Positions 6,642-12,981 of a DNA stretch of 13,158 nucleotides are shown here, in pieces. Source of the stretch: Oscillospiraceae bacterium (GTDB lineage Bacteria > Bacillota > Clostridia > Oscillospirales > Ruminococcaceae); NCBI GenBank assembly GCA_031285645.1, contig JAITVU010000042.1, positions 1 to 13,158 on the forward strand, given 5' to 3'. The translations under genes were made by a program, and so were the position numbers. Below the pieces are notes generated by a model. It ran no database searches and was not told where the DNA came from. It saw only the letters and a list, made by a program, of their open reading frames with translations. Numbering within the stretch: the stretch's first letter is position 1; every line of letters starts with the position of its first letter.

Positions 6642-6675
6642 TTAATCATTTGTTCATAAAGATACGCAATTTTTA

Positions 6676-6684
6676 TGTTATAAT
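6676..6684 (+). promoter_or_regulatory. extended -10 promoter of reverse rubrerythrin
   Basis: TG-T-TATAAT is an extended -10 element with a consensus hexamer at 6679-6684. No good -35 lies at 17 bases, as is common for extended -10 promoters. The leader to the start codon is about 50 nt. Confidence 0.6.
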
Positions 6685-6741
6685 GAATCCAAACATCAGC
6701 ATACTAAGGAAAGAATCATTTTCTGAAAGGATGTGACTATT

Positions 6742-7290
6742 GTGGTAAAGTATATTTGCACAGTCTGTGGGTATGTTCATGAGGGGGACAGCGCACCTGA
6801 ATTTTGTCCGCAGTGTAAGGCGCCGCAGAATAAATTTAAATTGATGGATCAGGAAAGCGGCATGGCTTGGGCGGACGAACACCGCATCGGCGTGGCCGAG
6901 GGCGTTGACCCTGAGATCCTCGAAGGATTGCGCCAGAATTTTATGGGCGAGTGTACGGAAGTGGGGATGTATCTGGCTATGAGCCGTCAGGCGGACCGTG
7001 AAGGTTTCCCGGAAATTGCCGAGGCCTACAAACGCATCGCTTTTGAGGAAGCCGAGCATGCGGCCAAGTTCGCCGAACTTCTGGGCGATGTTGTGGCGGC
7101 CGATACGAAGAAAAACCTTGAGTTGCGCGTGGAAGCCGAGTACGGCGCCTGCGAGGGCAAAAAGAAAATCGCCACGAAGGCCAAACAGCTCAATCTCGAT
7201 GCCATACATGACACCGTGCATGAAATGTGCAAGGACGAGGCCAGGCATGGATGTGCCTTTAAGGGCCTTTTGGATCGGTATTTCAAGTAA
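6742..7290 (+). CDS. reverse rubrerythrin (N-terminal rubredoxin + diiron ferritin-like domain)
   Basis: A cytoplasmic non-haem iron peroxidase that, in anaerobes such as Clostridium acetobutylicum, reduces hydrogen peroxide with electrons passed through the rubredoxin site. The domain order is reversed relative to classical rubrerythrin. A rubredoxin-type knuckle comes first, with Cys6-x2-Cys9 and Cys22-x2-Cys25 ([16 protein letters not shown]). A four-helix ferritin-like domain follows from about residue 55, with Glu/His ligands in [30 protein letters not shown] and [11 protein letters not shown] 6742 is chosen (182 residues) because GGATGTGA lies five bases upstream. GTG 6733 would sit on top of that site. 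It is a single gene with its own promoter and terminator. Upstream palindromes suggest redox control. Confidence 0.93.
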   Translation: MVKYICTVCGYVHEGDSAPEFCPQCKAPQNKFKLMDQESGMAWADEHRIGVAEGVDPEILEGLRQNFMGECTEVGMYLAMSRQADREGFPEIAEAYKRIAFEEAEHAAKFAELLGDVVAADTKKNLELRVEAEYGACEGKKKIATKAKQLNLDAIHDTVHEMCKDEARHGCAFKGLLDRYFK

Positions 7291-7341
7291 ATCGCCCCTT
7301 TCCCTTTGCTTTGAACCGATTTCCATGATAAGAAATAACAA

Positions 7342-7375
7342 AAGCAGGCCGGACCTTATTGGGTCCGGCCTGCTT
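7342..7375. terminator. terminator hairpin after reverse rubrerythrin
   Basis: AAGCAGGCCGGACC and GGTCCGGCCTGCTT form a perfect 14-bp stem with a six-base loop, 51 bases after the stop. The T tract is short (CTTCAT), but the stem is very stable. It could act on both strands. Confidence 0.75.
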
Positions 7376-7421
7376 CATATCAGCGGCATAGTTGACACTG
7401 CCTGCGGCGGGCAAAGAGATC

Positions 7422-7464
7422 GTCATTGCGGTTTGAAATGATCGTTGTTTTAAACCGCAATGAC
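7422..7464. repeat. 17-bp stem inverted repeat without U-run
   Basis: GTCATTGCGGTTTGAAA (7422-7438) pairs with TTTTAAACCGCAATGAC (7448-7464) with one G-T pair and a nine-base loop. The outer 13 bp are perfect. It lies between the convergent rubrerythrin and Gfo/Idh genes, but neither strand has a T tract after the stem. It is therefore either an unusual terminator for the minus-strand gene or a small palindromic repeat element. Confidence 0.7.
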
Positions 7465-7556
7465 CCAATAGGAATTCGCTATATTTAGCCAATTTCCCGC
7501 CTGATATGGCCTTTCTATTTTAAAGCTTGTAATCCTTTGTGTTGCCCGGCAATGTA

Positions 7557-8717
7557 TTATGTACCGAAGCTGTTCGTCGCGTCAAAAACCCGGGCCGCGG
7601 CGACGTCTTTTTTCTTTGAGGTGGCGCGGCGCTTGTTGAGCTCGACCAGGAAAAGTTCTTCATCAAAGGGTATATCAACCGTGGCGTCGAGCCAGCTGGA
7701 TAAATGGATCGCGTTTGAAAGCATAAGGCCGTTGATGCCCTCCTGGCCGTCGGCGATAAGCGGCGTCCCGCGCAGAATATTGCCGGCAAAGGCGTTGAGG
7801 ACGCCCACATGCTGCGGGTTTTCACCGTCCAACTCAACGTCGGTGATTTCAACGGGTTGCTTGTCAAAGCCGCCTGCGGCCGTGAGGCAGAAGTCACGCT
7901 CATTCTGTTCAAGTTTGTGCATTGTCACCTTGCCGCCCTCACAGATGAGCTTGCCCATTTCAAGGGTGATTTCAAGCCGGTTTGTTCCGGGCAGGTCGCC
8001 CGTTGTGGTGATGAAGACGCCTGTCGCGCCGTTTTCAAACTCGAGGTAGGCGGTAACATCGTCCTCTACCTCGATGTCATGCCATTTGCCGTTGTGGCAA
8101 AAACTCCTCACGCGCGTCGGCAGGCCGCATATCCACTGGAGCAGGTCGAGATTATGCGGACACTGGTTGAGCAGGACGCCGCCGCCCTCGCCGTCCCAGG
8201 TGGCGCGCCAGCTGCCGGAATCGTAGTAAGCCCTGGTGCGGTACCAATCCGTTATAATCCAGTTGACGCGCTTTATGGCGCCCATGTCGCCGCTCGATAT
8301 GATCTCCTTCATCTTTCTGTAAACGCAGTCAGTGCGCTGGTTAAACATCATGCCGAATGTTTTGCCGCTCTTTTTGGCGGCGGCGTTCATCTCGCGCACC
8401 TGAAGCGTGTAAACGCCGGCCGGTTTTTCACACAGGACATGCAGCCCCTTTTCAAAAGCCCGTATGGCCAGTTCCGTATGCTGATAGTGCGGTACGGCGA
8501 TAAGGATGCTGTCGCAGACGCCGCTTGTGATCATCGCGTCGCCTTCCTCGAACAGAGGAATTCCGGGGAAGTTTTTCTGAGCGAATTCCCGGCGTTCCGG
8601 GCTCCTGTCCGCGATGGCCGACAGTGTGATGTCGGGCGTTTTGCCGGCGAGGATATTTTGGACATGGTTGGTTCCCATATTGCCGATCCCGATAATACCG
8701 AGCTTGATTTTGGACAT
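7557..8717 (-). CDS. Gfo/Idh/MocA family NAD(P)-dependent oxidoreductase
   Basis: A cytosolic dehydrogenase of the glucose-fructose oxidoreductase/inositol dehydrogenase family, acting on a sugar, cyclitol or related polyol; the substrate cannot be read from the sequence. The 386 residues contain the N-terminal Rossmann motif GIIGIGNMG (7-15) and CEKPAG with the family EKP at 97-99. The GGGVLLNQCPHNLDLLQW stretch (178-195) carries the catalytic-region His188. The C-terminal alpha/beta domain is complete. ATG 8717 is preceded by AAAGGGAG at a good spacing. It stands alone, with no transporter or isomerase beside it, so the pathway is open. Its mRNA would carry a leader of about 210 nt with tandem hairpins if the -10 at 8936-8941 is used. 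Confidence 0.92.
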   Translation of the reverse strand: MSKIKLGIIGIGNMGTNHVQNILAGKTPDITLSAIADRSPERREFAQKNFPGIPLFEEGDAMITSGVCDSILIAVPHYQHTELAIRAFEKGLHVLCEKPAGVYTLQVREMNAAAKKSGKTFGMMFNQRTDCVYRKMKEIISSGDMGAIKRVNWIITDWYRTRAYYDSGSWRATWDGEGGGVLLNQCPHNLDLLQWICGLPTRVRSFCHNGKWHDIEVEDDVTAYLEFENGATGVFITTTGDLPGTNRLEITLEMGKLICEGGKVTMHKLEQNERDFCLTAAGGFDKQPVEITDVELDGENPQHVGVLNAFAGNILRGTPLIADGQEGINGLMLSNAIHLSSWLDATVDIPFDEELFLVELNKRRATSKKKDVAAARVFDATNSFGT

Positions 8718-8767
8718 GTAATCTCCCTTTCGTGATAAAATTGACCTGCCGTATGCGGAGGGATTTT

Positions 8768-8881
8768 AATGACACGGCGGGTCTGATTCCCCGCGGCTTG
8801 CCGCGCCACATCTGAATCCCCGCCGCCCCGCAGGGCGGTATCCTTCGGATACACCGTCTGCTTGCAGCGGTGAGTGTCATT
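8768..8881 (-). repeat. tandem hairpin array in the Gfo/Idh leader
   Basis: Outer arms AATGACAC (8768-8775) and GTGTCATT (8874-8881) enclose a row of stems: CGCGGC/GCCGCG (8792-8805), CCGCCC/GGGCGG (8823-8838), GTATCC/GGATAC (8838-8852) and ACCG-T-CTGC/GCAGCGGT (8853-8871). A near direct repeat, TCTGATTCCCCGC and TCTGAATCCCCGC, starts at 8782 and 8811. The whole is a multi-branch structure closed by an 8-bp stem. It lies between a candidate promoter and the start codon of the minus-strand gene. It may be a cis-regulatory RNA or a repeat-type element. The rest of the 539-base gap (8718-9256) holds only the hairpins and terminator listed separately. Confidence 0.6.
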
Positions 8882-8935
8882 TATTCTTTACTCCGGCTGC
8901 CATAAATCAACAGATTTTGAAATGACGATAAGTCT

Positions 8936-8941
8936 ATTATA
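8936..8941 (-). promoter_or_regulatory. candidate -10 of the Gfo/Idh gene
   Basis: The minus strand reads TATAAT here, a consensus -10 hexamer, after GTGTTAATTCATG. No convincing -35 is seen at 16-18 bases. It is the best promoter candidate upstream of the gene. Confidence 0.4.
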
Positions 8942-9012
8942 CATGAATTAACACAAAAGGAAATGCCCGATCCGGCCCGTCGGCGAAAAAAAGGTGAAAG
9001 ATCGTGAACGGA

Positions 9013-9072
9013 CTTTAAAACCTTCCGGTTTTGAAGCGTCAGGCAGTGTCTGGCGGCACGCCGGAGGCGTGC
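9013..9072. repeat. paired hairpins between gpr and Gfo/Idh
   Basis: CTTTAAAACC-TTCC-GGTTTTGAAG (9013-9036) is a 10-bp stem with one G-T pair. GCACGCC-GGA-GGCGTGC (9056-9072) is a perfect 7-bp stem. The arrangement TTTGAAGCG, hairpin, GCGCTCAC resembles that at 10265-10316. Confidence 0.5.
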
Positions 9073-9210
9073 GCGCTCACTCTGTACGGTGGAAAGGCCG
9101 CTGAGTATAAAATGCCGATTATTTATGGTGAAAATTAAGAATAGCAGCAATGTTATTTTATTGCTTTCGGCGGGGCCAGAGGGAATTTGGCTTTTTATGC
9201 TTACCGATAT

Positions 9211-9240
9211 AAAACCCTCGAAACACGAGTGTTTCGGGGG
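9211..9240 (-). terminator. Rho-independent terminator of gpr
   Basis: CCCTCGAAACAC and GTGTTTCGGGGG (plus-strand reading) form a 12-base stem with one mismatch or wobble. On the minus strand it is followed by TTTTATATC. It lies 17 bases beyond the gpr stop. Confidence 0.8.
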
Positions 9241-9256
9241 TTCATAAACCGCACTA

Positions 9257-10135
9257 TCAGCTGACGAGATAACTGATTTCTTCAAGTGTCATTTCGCTGT
9301 GCAAGGCCTTGTTGATGGCCAGCGCGAGCGTTTTGCACGCGTGGCCGATCAAAACGTCAATTTCGCGCGGCGTAATCATCATTGTGTCCGGATTGCCGTT
9401 GAGCGGCGCGCCGGTGTCCTGTCCTTTGCCGCTCATGATATCGTTGGCAAAGGTTGTGGCGTCCACGACGGTAGGGATGCCGATCGACACGACCGGAATG
9501 CCCAATGTCTCGGTGCTCAGCTCTTTTCGGCTGTTTTGGACGCCTGATCCGGGGGAGATACCGGAGTCGGCGATTTGAATTGTGTTGCCGAGCCGGGATG
9601 TGTCCCTGGCCGCCAGCGCGTCTATAACAATAACGACCGAAGGCTTAATATCGTTGACGATCGACTTGATGATTTCCGAGGTTTCGATGCCCGTCTGCCC
9701 CAATACGCCCGGCGCGATGGCGGCCGTCGGCCTTAAATCGCCGAGTCCGGCCTGTTTGGCCGCTTCGGCGTTAAAATGGCGCGTGGCCAGAACCTGGTGT
9801 ACGGTCCTGGGGCCGATGGCGTCCGGCGTTATATCGTTGTTGCCGAGACCCACGACAAGCGCAAGCCCGTCCTTCGGCAGAAAAGAGGAGATCTCATCCG
9901 CAATTTTGATGATCTCTTCCTCATCCACATCAACAGCGCTGTGAAACGGCGGCGTAATAACGGTGACATACTTTCCCTGGGGCTTTCCGATCAGTTGGGC
10001 GGCTTCCTGATCAGTCACTTCAACAGTATTAATCTTAAGGTTGCCAAAGCTGCGCTCATCCTGTGTGATACCATTGGGCAGATTGCCGCTGTGCGGCTGC
10101 GCGCCCTCCATGGCAAGATCTGTACGGAACGGCAT
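9257..10135 (-). CDS. gpr: germination protease Gpr (peptidase A25)
   Basis: Gpr is made as an inactive zymogen in the forespore. After autoprocessing it degrades small acid-soluble spore proteins during germination. Family motifs are present in order: an N-terminal FRTDLAMEG (the conserved R-T-D-L-A near the maturation site), VVGLGNNDITPDAIGP with an active-site-region Asp, VIDALAARDTSRLGNTIQIA, DSGISPGSGVQNSRKELS and GIPTVVDATTF. I chose ATG 10135 (292 residues) because AGGA lies about eight bases upstream. ATG 10144 (METMPF...) and TTG 10168 are in-frame alternatives that lengthen the propeptide. The gene is divergent from rpsT, an adjacency also known in Bacillus. spoIIP, often downstream of gpr, is absent here. 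It is probably under forespore sigma factors, but I see no convincing sigma-G site. Confidence 0.95.
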   Translation of the reverse strand: MPFRTDLAMEGAQPHSGNLPNGITQDERSFGNLKINTVEVTDQEAAQLIGKPQGKYVTVITPPFHSAVDVDEEEIIKIADEISSFLPKDGLALVVGLGNNDITPDAIGPRTVHQVLATRHFNAEAAKQAGLGDLRPTAAIAPGVLGQTGIETSEIIKSIVNDIKPSVVIVIDALAARDTSRLGNTIQIADSGISPGSGVQNSRKELSTETLGIPVVSIGIPTVVDATTFANDIMSGKGQDTGAPLNGNPDTMMITPREIDVLIGHACKTLALAINKALHSEMTLEEISYLVS

Positions 10136-10264
10136 AGTTTCCATCCTTCCCTTTGCTCTTGATACCAAAAACCGATTAAGACGCAGACTGTAACAGGATT
10201 TTTGCTTAAATGAGCCTTGAGTTGCTTCATCTGCGCCTGGTGCCGGTATGGTTTATGTTTTATT

Positions 10265-10311
10265 GCGTGTCAGATCAGATTTGAAGCGGCGCGTGAAACG
10301 CGCCGACACGC
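10265..10311. repeat. 14-bp bulged hairpin upstream of gpr
   Basis: GCGTGTC (10265-10271) pairs with GACACGC (10305-10311). Directly inside the right arm, GGCGCGT-GAA-ACGCGCC (10288-10304) forms a perfect stem with a three-base loop. The 16 bases 10272-10287 bulge out on one side. It lies in the long gpr-rpsT divergent region. Confidence 0.6.
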
Positions 10312-10408
10312 TCACAGCGTATTGGCGATGCAATCAATTAAGGCTCGTACGCGGCCCTGCGGCAATTGCCCCGGCTTAAATGCTGATGCATTGTAAAGTT
10401 AACTGATT

Positions 10409-10548
10409 ATATAGTCATATAGGTTTAAAACTGATACAGTTTTAAACCACAGCGGGATTTGCCCGCTGTCACGCTTAGGTGGATATGACTATATTGGCTG
10501 CTTCGCGTCGCGCGTCATTTTAAAACTGCGTCACATTTTAAACCTATA
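10409..10548. repeat. nested inverted-repeat element with alternative folds
   Basis: Fold A is a three-way junction. ATATAGTCATAT (10409-10420) pairs with ATATGACTATAT (10483-10494), closing two perfect hairpins: GGTTTAAAACTG-ATA-CAGTTTTAAACC (10422-10448) and ACAGCGGG-ATTTG-CCCGCTGT (10449-10469). Fold B is incompatible with it: TATAGGTTTAAAA (10418-10430) pairs with TTTTAAACCTATA (10536-10548), and CAGTTTTAAA (10437-10446) pairs with TTTAAAACTG (10519-10528). The element contains no ORF and ends about 60 bases before the rpsT promoter. Apart from this and the 10265-10311 hairpin, I see nothing else in 10136-10610. Confidence 0.7.
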
Positions 10549-10610
10549 CAGCTATAGTATCCGCACATTTTTTCTGTTCTTGCACGATACAGGCATATTT
10601 TAAAAAAGTA

Positions 10611-10639
10611 TTGCAATTAAACACAAAAAATGGTATGAT
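10611..10639 (+). promoter_or_regulatory. sigma-A promoter of rpsT
   Basis: TTGCAA (10611-10616) and TATGAT (10634-10639) are separated by 17 bases, and TGG just before the -10 makes it an extended element. The leader to rpsT is about 98 nt. Confidence 0.75.
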
Positions 10640-10743
10640 TACTTCTAGTCTGTGAAAGTTTGCGCTGTATTATGTGTGCATGAATGAGACATATATAAGA
10701 TGCGTAAAATACTGGTATTGTTGTTTTATGAGGAGGTGAAAGA

Positions 10744-11004
10744 ATGCCGAACATTAAATCCGCCAAAAAAAGGGTCAAGGTTATAGCGGCCAAAAGCGCC
10801 CGCAACAAGGCAACGCGCTCCGAATTGAGGACGTCGATTAAGAAAGCCGAACTCGCATTGGCCGGCGACGGCGCTGATAAAACCCAGTTGGTTCGCCAGG
10901 CAATGAAAAAAATAGATTGTGCCGTTACCAAAGGGATTTTGCACAAAAACTGTGCCGCCAGAAAAAAATCCGGTCTTGCCGTGAAGCTCAACCATGCCGG
11001 TTAA
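10744..11004 (+). CDS. rpsT: 30S ribosomal protein S20
   Basis: A primary 16S rRNA-binding protein of the small subunit. The 86 residues are normal in length and strongly basic and helical. The N-terminal MPNIKSAKKRVKV, the central RNKATRSELRTSIKKAE and the C-terminal GILHKNCAARKKSGL are diagnostic. A perfect AGGAGGTGA lies five bases before ATG 10744. It is a single-gene unit with its own promoter, divergent from gpr. Confidence 0.98.
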   Translation: MPNIKSAKKRVKVIAAKSARNKATRSELRTSIKKAELALAGDGADKTQLVRQAMKKIDCAVTKGILHKNCAARKKSGLAVKLNHAG

Positions 11005-11040
11005 GCTTTAATATGGTAACTGTATAGACGCGCTTTTCAC

Positions 11041-11082
11041 AGGCCTGTTTTCCCTTTTTTGGGAGCGGGTCTGCTTCTTTTT
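11041..11082 (+). terminator. probable terminator of rpsT
   Basis: AGGCCTG and CGGGTCT pair with two G-T pairs, continuing after a small bulge into TTCCC/GGGAG around a six-T loop. GCTTCTTTTT follows. It lies 37 bases after the rpsT stop. The stem is imperfect. Confidence 0.5.
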
Positions 11083-11183
11083 CGGTATGCGCCGACAGAT
11101 CAAAAAATTATATTGGATGTTAGCAGTAGAAAAAGCCACACGTCAAAAAATCAAATGCCTTGCCGGGTAAAGGGGATGGGTCC

Positions 11184-11399
11184 ATGACCATAAAGATTCC
11201 GAAATTGACCAAAAACAAAGCGGCGCAAAATGCGCAGGGCGAGAAAAAAAGCCGGCGCCGCGACCTCAGCGTGGCGATCGCGTTTGTTTCCGCCATATCC
11301 ATTCTGCTTTTAGTCGCGGGCTATGTGATCAGCCGTCTGGCAAGTGACCGCGCGAACAGGGAAAAGTGGAAAGATTACAACGATTGCGGCTGGGCCTGA
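11184..11399 (+). CDS. small single-span membrane protein, function unknown
   Basis: A 71-residue protein from ATG 11184, with AGGGG eight bases upstream; an in-frame TTG at 11160 is less likely. It has a Lys/Arg-rich cytoplasmic N-terminus (MTIKIPKLTKNKAAQNAQGE and KKSRRRD). One hydrophobic helix follows at about 37-58 (SVAIAFVSAISILLLVAGYV). The short outer tail DRANREKWKDYNDCGWA ends in an acidic/aromatic segment with a single Cys. The positive-inside rule puts the C-terminus outside. I recognise no family. It is a monocistronic gene lying between the rpsT terminator and a strong terminator at 11551. Confidence 0.7.
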   Translation: MTIKIPKLTKNKAAQNAQGEKKSRRRDLSVAIAFVSAISILLLVAGYVISRLASDRANREKWKDYNDCGWA

Positions 11400-11547
11400 T
11401 AGCAGGCGCGGTATAGTTCAAACGGCCGCACTACAAAGAACGTACAAGCCTGTCGCAAGCTACAGGGCGACTTTTAATGAAACGATGGGCTTTATTCCCG
11501 CCCTTTTCGCTTCCGCTTGCGGCGGAGAGTTTTGTTTTGATGTGCTG

Positions 11548-11589
11548 AAAGGCCCGTATCCCGAGTCATCGGGATACGGGCCTTTTTTT
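11548..11589. terminator. strong terminator shared by convergent genes
   Basis: GGCCCGTATCCCGA and TCGGGATACGGGCC form a perfect 14-bp stem with a four-base loop, extended by AAA/TTT and followed by seven T on the plus strand. It overlaps the last base pairs of the minus-strand MFS gene and serves the plus strand best. The 150 bases between the small membrane gene and this stem hold no supportable gene. Confidence 0.93.
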
Positions 11590-12790
11590 ATGATACACGG
11601 TTTTTAGCCCGCTTTTTTATGATAATCATGAACAGAATCACAAGCGTGCTGACGACGGTAACGGACAGCACAAGGGTACCGTAGATCATGTATGTGGATT
11701 TCATCCCGATCCGGTCCGCTATGTAGCCGCCCAGAATATTGCCTAAGATGCTGCCGACGCCGCCCTGGAAAAATACAAGCAGGCTTTGTCCTGTGGACTT
11801 GAGGTCGTCCTCCATCTGATTGTTGATAAAGGTGACGCAACTGTAGTAGACGGCCATATAGCTCATACCATGAAATATCTGGGCGATGAGGACTGAGGGA
11901 AGGTTATCGGCGCCGGCCATTAAAAAAGTGCGCAGGGCGGTGACGAAACCGCTGAAAAGCAGAACGGGGGCCGCGCCGACGCGCGCCAAGATTCTGTCGA
12001 GGATTAAAAGGACGGGTATTTCGCTCATGGAGCCCACAATCATCGTCATGCCGATTTCCTTGCTGCCGTATCCCATTTCACGCAGAAAAACGCCGATAAA
12101 CCCGCCGCAGCAGCTCAATGCAATCTGTGTGACACAGGCCATAAACAGAATAAAGATCAACGTTTTATTTTTAAAGACGCGTTTAAAATCAATCTTGACC
12201 TTTTCCCTGTTTTTTACTTCGGTTTTTGGCATTTTGAAAATAAGGATCAGTAAAATAGCCAGGAAAAACGAGGCCATCAGAAAAGCGAAATTGCCGTCGA
12301 GCGCCACAATACGGCCGGAGAAAAACGAGAAGACGCAAAACCCCACCGTGCCGCCCATACGCACAAAAGAGAATTTAAAATCCGTTTTTTCAAGATGGGA
12401 TACGGTAATAGCGTCGCTGAGCGGAATGAGGGCGGTGTAAAACGCGAGGAAAAGAAGGGCGACAAAAAAAAGTGTCCAGAAGGATTTGAAAAACAAAAAA
12501 AGCAAAACAGTAACCATGGACCCGGCGGTGGCAATTTTAAGGACGCCGGTCCGGTTGCCGGATTTGTCACTGAGCATGGACCAGATAGGGACGATAAAAA
12601 GAGAACACAGCGGGCCGAGCGATATGAGAATACCGATCCTGAATGTATTGATACCCAGTGAAGCATAGTGTGCCGACAGGAAGGGATTGTACGCCGCGCT
12701 GGATAAATAGAATACCGTATTGAAGCATAAAAACAGCATAATAGTACGGCCATCCGGCCCAAAGTTTGGCCAACGCAGGCGAAATCTCAA
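11588..12790 (-). CDS. MFS transporter, 12 transmembrane segments
   Basis: A 400-residue major facilitator superfamily permease in the cytoplasmic membrane. About twelve hydrophobic helices are visible in two six-helix halves, separated by a charged loop near 190-208 (KMPKTEVKNREKVKIDFKRV). The loop motif after helix 2 is MLSDKSGNRTGVL, the MFS motif-A region in a weakened form. GGYIADRIGMKS is the equivalent in the C-terminal half. The overall look fits the LacY-like MFS_1 group of sugar or nucleoside symporters, but the substrate is unknown. The start is TTG 12790 with GGGGGAG six bases upstream; no ATG occurs earlier than residue 18. R103 copy 2 lies 49 bases upstream, so the promoter may be in or near the repeat. 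Confidence 0.9.
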   Translation of the reverse strand: MRFRLRWPNFGPDGRTIMLFLCFNTVFYLSSAAYNPFLSAHYASLGINTFRIGILISLGPLCSLFIVPIWSMLSDKSGNRTGVLKIATAGSMVTVLLFLFFKSFWTLFFVALLFLAFYTALIPLSDAITVSHLEKTDFKFSFVRMGGTVGFCVFSFFSGRIVALDGNFAFLMASFFLAILLILIFKMPKTEVKNREKVKIDFKRVFKNKTLIFILFMACVTQIALSCCGGFIGVFLREMGYGSKEIGMTMIVGSMSEIPVLLILDRILARVGAAPVLLFSGFVTALRTFLMAGADNLPSVLIAQIFHGMSYMAVYYSCVTFINNQMEDDLKSTGQSLLVFFQGGVGSILGNILGGYIADRIGMKSTYMIYGTLVLSVTVVSTLVILFMIIIKKRAKNRVS

Positions 12791-12838
12791 TCAAAACTCC
12801 CCCAACACCGCAACAGGGCTGCGGCGCAAAATATGGTT

Positions 12839-12941
12839 ATACTAATATCCCATTAAAAAGCAGATAAAATGGCGCGATGCGTTTTGGAAAATAGGCGTTT
12901 TGCGCGATAATTTTATCGCTCTTTTTAACGGATATTAGTAT
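12839..12941. repeat. 103-bp palindromic repeat (R103), copy 2
   Basis: It runs from ATACTAATATCC to GGATATTAGTAT, which are perfectly complementary ends. Inner arms are ATTAAAAAG/CTTTTTAA, GATAAAAT/ATTTTATC and CGCG/CGCG. It has the same length as copy 1 at 6211-6313. Position 5 and its partner position 99 have changed together (C-G in copy 1, T-A here). It is located upstream of the MFS gene. Confidence 0.85.
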
Positions 12942-12963
12942 TATTCACGCTTGGGCATGCACA

Positions 12964-12981
12964 GCCGGACAACAGTCCGGC
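12964..12981. repeat. 7-bp inverted repeat at right end
   Basis: GCCGGAC-AACA-GTCCGGC is a perfect hairpin 22 bases after R103 copy 2. No T tract follows. The remaining bases to 13158 hold no ORF I can support. Confidence 0.5.

Noticed and set aside
7809..8735. 308-codon plus-strand frame opposite the Gfo/Idh gene
   Set aside because: Antisense shadow with no family motifs; the minus strand encodes a complete Rossmann enzyme.
8452..8880. Minus-strand ORF starting in the hairpin array and running into the Gfo/Idh gene
   Set aside because: It is out of frame with the dehydrogenase, has a poor ribosome-binding site and an Arg/Pro-rich translation; a shadow.
10162..10249. Possible degenerate third copy of R103 upstream of gpr (ATACCAAAAACCGATTAA ... 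GGTAT)
   Set aside because: The left end resembles the R103 terminus, but the interior does not align and the arms pair poorly; the match could be chance.
11344..11607. Plus-strand frame overlapping the small membrane gene and the terminator
   Set aside because: It reads through a strong terminator, has no ribosome-binding site and the product has no recognisable features.
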